Part shown: piece after piece, positions 61,242-64,000 of the stretch
How the letters are laid out: each line of letters opens with the position of its first letter
Numbering within the stretch: the first letter of the stretch is position 1
DNA from: Albidovulum sp.
Lineage (GTDB): Bacteria > Pseudomonadota > Alphaproteobacteria > Rhodobacterales > Rhodobacteraceae
Direction of reading: 5' to 3'
Length of the DNA: 64,000 nucleotides
Assembly: GCA_030837785.1 (NCBI GenBank)
Contig: JAUQYA010000083.1
Span: 1 to 64,000 of the forward strand
Translations under genes and position numbers: made by a program
The notes under the pieces: generated by a model
Database searches by the model: none
What the model saw: the letters and a program-made list of their open reading frames with translations, nothing else
Told to the model about the DNA's origin: nothing

Positions 61242-61598
61242 TCAGCTGCCGCGATAGGTCGAGTAGCCGTAGGGCGAAAGCAGCAAGGGCACATGGTAAT
61301 GCGCCTCACCCTCGGCGATGCCGAAGCGGATCGGAACCTCGTCGAGAAACAGCGGCTCCGCCCCGGCCTGCCCGGTCGCCCGCAGGTAGTCGCCGACGTG
61401 GAAGACAAGCTCGTAGGCGCCGCGCACGAAGTCCCCGCGCGGCAGGAGCGGGGCGTCGGTGCGGCCGTCGGCATTGGTCACGGCCTCCGCCAGAGGTTCC
61501 CGCCTGCGCGATGACAGACGGTAGAGCGCGATCCGCACCCCGTGCGCGGGACGTCCCCGTGCGGTATCGAGCACATGCGTCGTCAGATATCCCGTCAT
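61242..61598 (-). CDS. uraH: 5-hydroxyisourate hydrolase
   Basis: Opens 5-hydroxyisourate to OHCU, the step after urate oxidation. The 118-residue product from the ATG at 61598 has the transthyretin-like family marks: TTHVLDTARGRPAHGVRI at the N-terminus, GAYELVFHVGDYL in the middle, and HYHVPLLLSPYGYSTYRGS at the end. The YRGS terminus and the His, Arg and His positions distinguish the enzyme from true transthyretin. It diverges from the allantoinase/decarboxylase fusion gene, which performs the next two steps. Confidence 0.97.
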   Translation of the reverse strand: MTGYLTTHVLDTARGRPAHGVRIALYRLSSRRREPLAEAVTNADGRTDAPLLPRGDFVRGAYELVFHVGDYLRATGQAGAEPLFLDEVPIRFGIAEGEAHYHVPLLLSPYGYSTYRGS

Positions 61599-61741
61599 GC
61601 CGGCTCCTTTTCCCTGCCGCATCATCGGCTGCGGCGGCGCCAAATGCGATCGGCCGATTTCCCGCCAGGACTTTCAGCTTTTTCCGTATAATCATCGTGA
61701 CTCCCGGCGTCTAATCTTTTGCCACAACAGCGCAGGTGACC
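61599..61741. promoter_or_regulatory. Divergent control region of the ureide genes
   Basis: 143 bp between uraH and the puuE-uraD fusion. It contains the -10-like hexamer TATAAT at 61687-61692 on the plus strand, 50 bases before the fusion start, inside an AT-richer stretch (about 61670-61725). No convincing -35 or operator was recognised. Joint control of both genes from this gap is likely. Confidence 0.35.
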
Positions 61742-63153
61742 ATGAACCGCTATCCCCGCGACATGTCCGGCCACGGCCCGACCCCGCCCGATGCGATGTG
61801 GCCGGGCGGGACGAAGATCGCCGTCTCGATGGTGCTGAACTACGAGGAGGGCGGCGAGAACTCGGTGCTCCACGGCGACGCCGCCTCCGAGGCCTTCCTG
61901 TCCGACATCGCCGGCGCGCAGCCCTGGCCGGGGCAGCGCCACTGGAACATGGAATCGATCTACGACTACGGCGCGCGCGCCGGGTTCTGGCGGCTGCACC
62001 GGCTTTTCACCGGCATGGGCATCCCGGTCACGATCTACGGGGTGGCGACGGCGCTGGCGCGGGCACCCGAACAGGTGGCGGCGATGCAGGCCGCGGGGTG
62101 GGAGATCGCCTCCCACGGGCTGAAATGGGTCGAGCACCGCGACATGGCCGAAGACGAGGAGCGCCGCCAGATCGCCGAGGCGATCCGGCTTCATACCGAG
62201 GTCGTGGGCGCCCGCCCGACCGGCTGGTATACCGGGCGCTGTTCGGTCAACACCGTGCGGCTCACCGCCGAGGCGGGCTTCGACTGGATCTCCGATACCT
62301 ATGACGACGACCTGCCCTACTGGATCGAGGCCGGCGACCGCGACCAGCTCGTGATCCCCTACACGCTCGAGGCCAACGACATGCGCTTCGCCACCGCGCC
62401 GGGCTACATCACCGGCGAGCAGTTCTTCCAGTATCTCAAGGACGCCTTCGACATGCTCTATGCCGAAGGCCAGGCGGGGGCGGCGAAGATGATGAGCTGC
62501 GGCCTCCACTGCCGCCTGATCGGCCGGCCCGGCAAGATCGCGGGCCTGAAGCGCTTCCTCGACTATGCGCAGGGCCATGACGGAGTCTGGTTCCCGCGCC
62601 GCATCGACATCGCCCGGCACTGGGCGGCAGCCCATCCGCCGCGCCGCTTCGACCGGCCGAGCCGGATGGACCGCGAGACCTTCACCGCCCGCTTCGGCGG
62701 CGTCTTCGAACATTCGCCCTGGGTGGCCGAACGCGCCTGGGCGCTGGAGCTTGGCCCCGCGCACGACACCGCGGCGGGCCTCGCCAGCGCGCTCGCCCGC
62801 GCCTTCCGTTCCGCCTCCCGCGCCGAACGGCTGGGCGTGCTCACCGCCCACCCCGACCTCGCCGGCAAGCTTGCGCAGGCCAGGCGGCTGACGGCGGCCT
62901 CCACCGCCGAGCAAGCCACTGCCGGCCTCGACGCCCTGACGGATGCGGAACGGATCGAGTTCACCGAGCTCAACAACGGCTACAGCGCGCGCCACGGCTT
63001 CCCCTTCATCATCGCCGTCCGCGACAACAGCAAGGCTGCGATCCTCGCAGCCTTCCGCCGCCGTCTGGAACAGGACAACGAGACCGAATTCCAGGAGGCC
63101 TGTGCCCAGGTCGAGCGGATCGCGGCCCTGCGCCTGAAGGACATGCTGCCCCG

Positions 63154-63157
<4 letters not shown>
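61742..63157 (+). CDS. puuE: Allantoinase (PuuE) fused to OHCU decarboxylase (UraD)
   Basis: Bifunctional ureide enzyme of 471 residues. The first domain (about 1-300) is the metal-free polysaccharide-deacetylase-like allantoinase: SMVLNYEEGGENSVLHGD near residue 30, IASHGLKWVEHRDM near 120, GWYTGRCSVNTVRL near 160 and MMSCGLHCRLIGRPGK near 250. The second domain (about 310-471) is OHCU decarboxylase: LTAHPDLAGKLAQ near 373, STAEQATAGLDALTDAERIEFTELNNGYSARHGFPFIIAVRD. The two act in sequence, OHCU to allantoin to allantoate. The stop overlaps the next gene by ATGA. I chose the ATG at 61742 over a GTG two codons upstream. Confidence 0.96.

Positions 63158-64000
<843 letters not shown>

Overview
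The window is GC-rich DNA from one bacterial chromosome, about 64 kb, densely coded, with no gap between genes longer than about 245 bases. Gene content and order point to an alphaproteobacterium of the Rhodobacteraceae/Paracoccaceae type. The signs are an sdhC-sdhD-sdhA-sdhB operon with a small lipoprotein gene inside it, a class I PHA synthase, a VPLPA-type C-terminal sorting signal, DUF1285, DUF1523 and DUF4159 proteins, a two-domain ALDH16-type dehydrogenase, and a CodA-like deaminase of the kind described from Rhodobacter sphaeroides. I found no tRNA, rRNA, CRISPR array, insertion sequence or phage gene. The window looks like ordinary chromosome carrying a catabolic region.

Layout. 0-9 kb (+): succinate dehydrogenase, phaC, an EmrE-like SMR exporter and polA. 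9-10.1 kb: an exported VPLPA-CTERM protein built from two copies of one domain. 10.2-17.7 kb: a DUF1285 gene diverging from a tightly overlapped MoxR / DUF58 / DUF4159 / VWA-like membrane protein operon. 17.7-22 kb (-): small conserved proteins, an ECF sigma factor translationally coupled to a membrane VWA (YfbK-like) protein, and a peptidoglycan-binding protein with a clear intrinsic terminator. 22-31.7 kb: gabD-type dehydrogenase, an alpha/beta hydrolase, a methyltransferase, a P1-family peptidase, and an SDR-ALDH-peptide-type ABC transporter operon lacking its binding protein. 31.9-44.4 kb: ExoD, a convincing creatinase, an L,D-transpeptidase, a cupin, a methyltransferase, a solute-binding protein (candidate partner of the distant permeases), panBC, an M20 amidohydrolase, two small membrane proteins and a LysR/EamA divergent pair.

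44.4-60.6 kb is one long minus-strand block that looks devoted to nucleobase and nucleoside use. In transcription order it holds deoC, a two-domain ALDH16-like dehydrogenase, an FAH-family hydrolase, an unknown polytopic membrane protein, and a complete Liv-type ABC importer. A complete BMP-type (nucleoside-family) ABC importer follows, ending in a CodA homologue. That CodA carries Cys where E. coli CodA has Asp314, which marks the published 5-methylcytosine deaminases. 61.2-64 kb carries ureide (uric acid) catabolism: uraH diverging from a puuE-uraD fusion followed by an allE-type ureidoglycine aminohydrolase that runs to the window edge.

Two structural themes stand out. First, three copies of a directional 3' element (GC hairpin followed by ATATTTCSGCAACGAAGA) lie just after the stop codons of gabD, the SDR gene and panC, always in the same orientation to the upstream gene. 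Second, there are many short exact tandem duplications (11, 12, 14 and 15 bp units), one of which creates reiterated ribosome binding sites at a permease gene junction. Family assignments come from reading the translated sequences and recalling family motifs. No database search was run.
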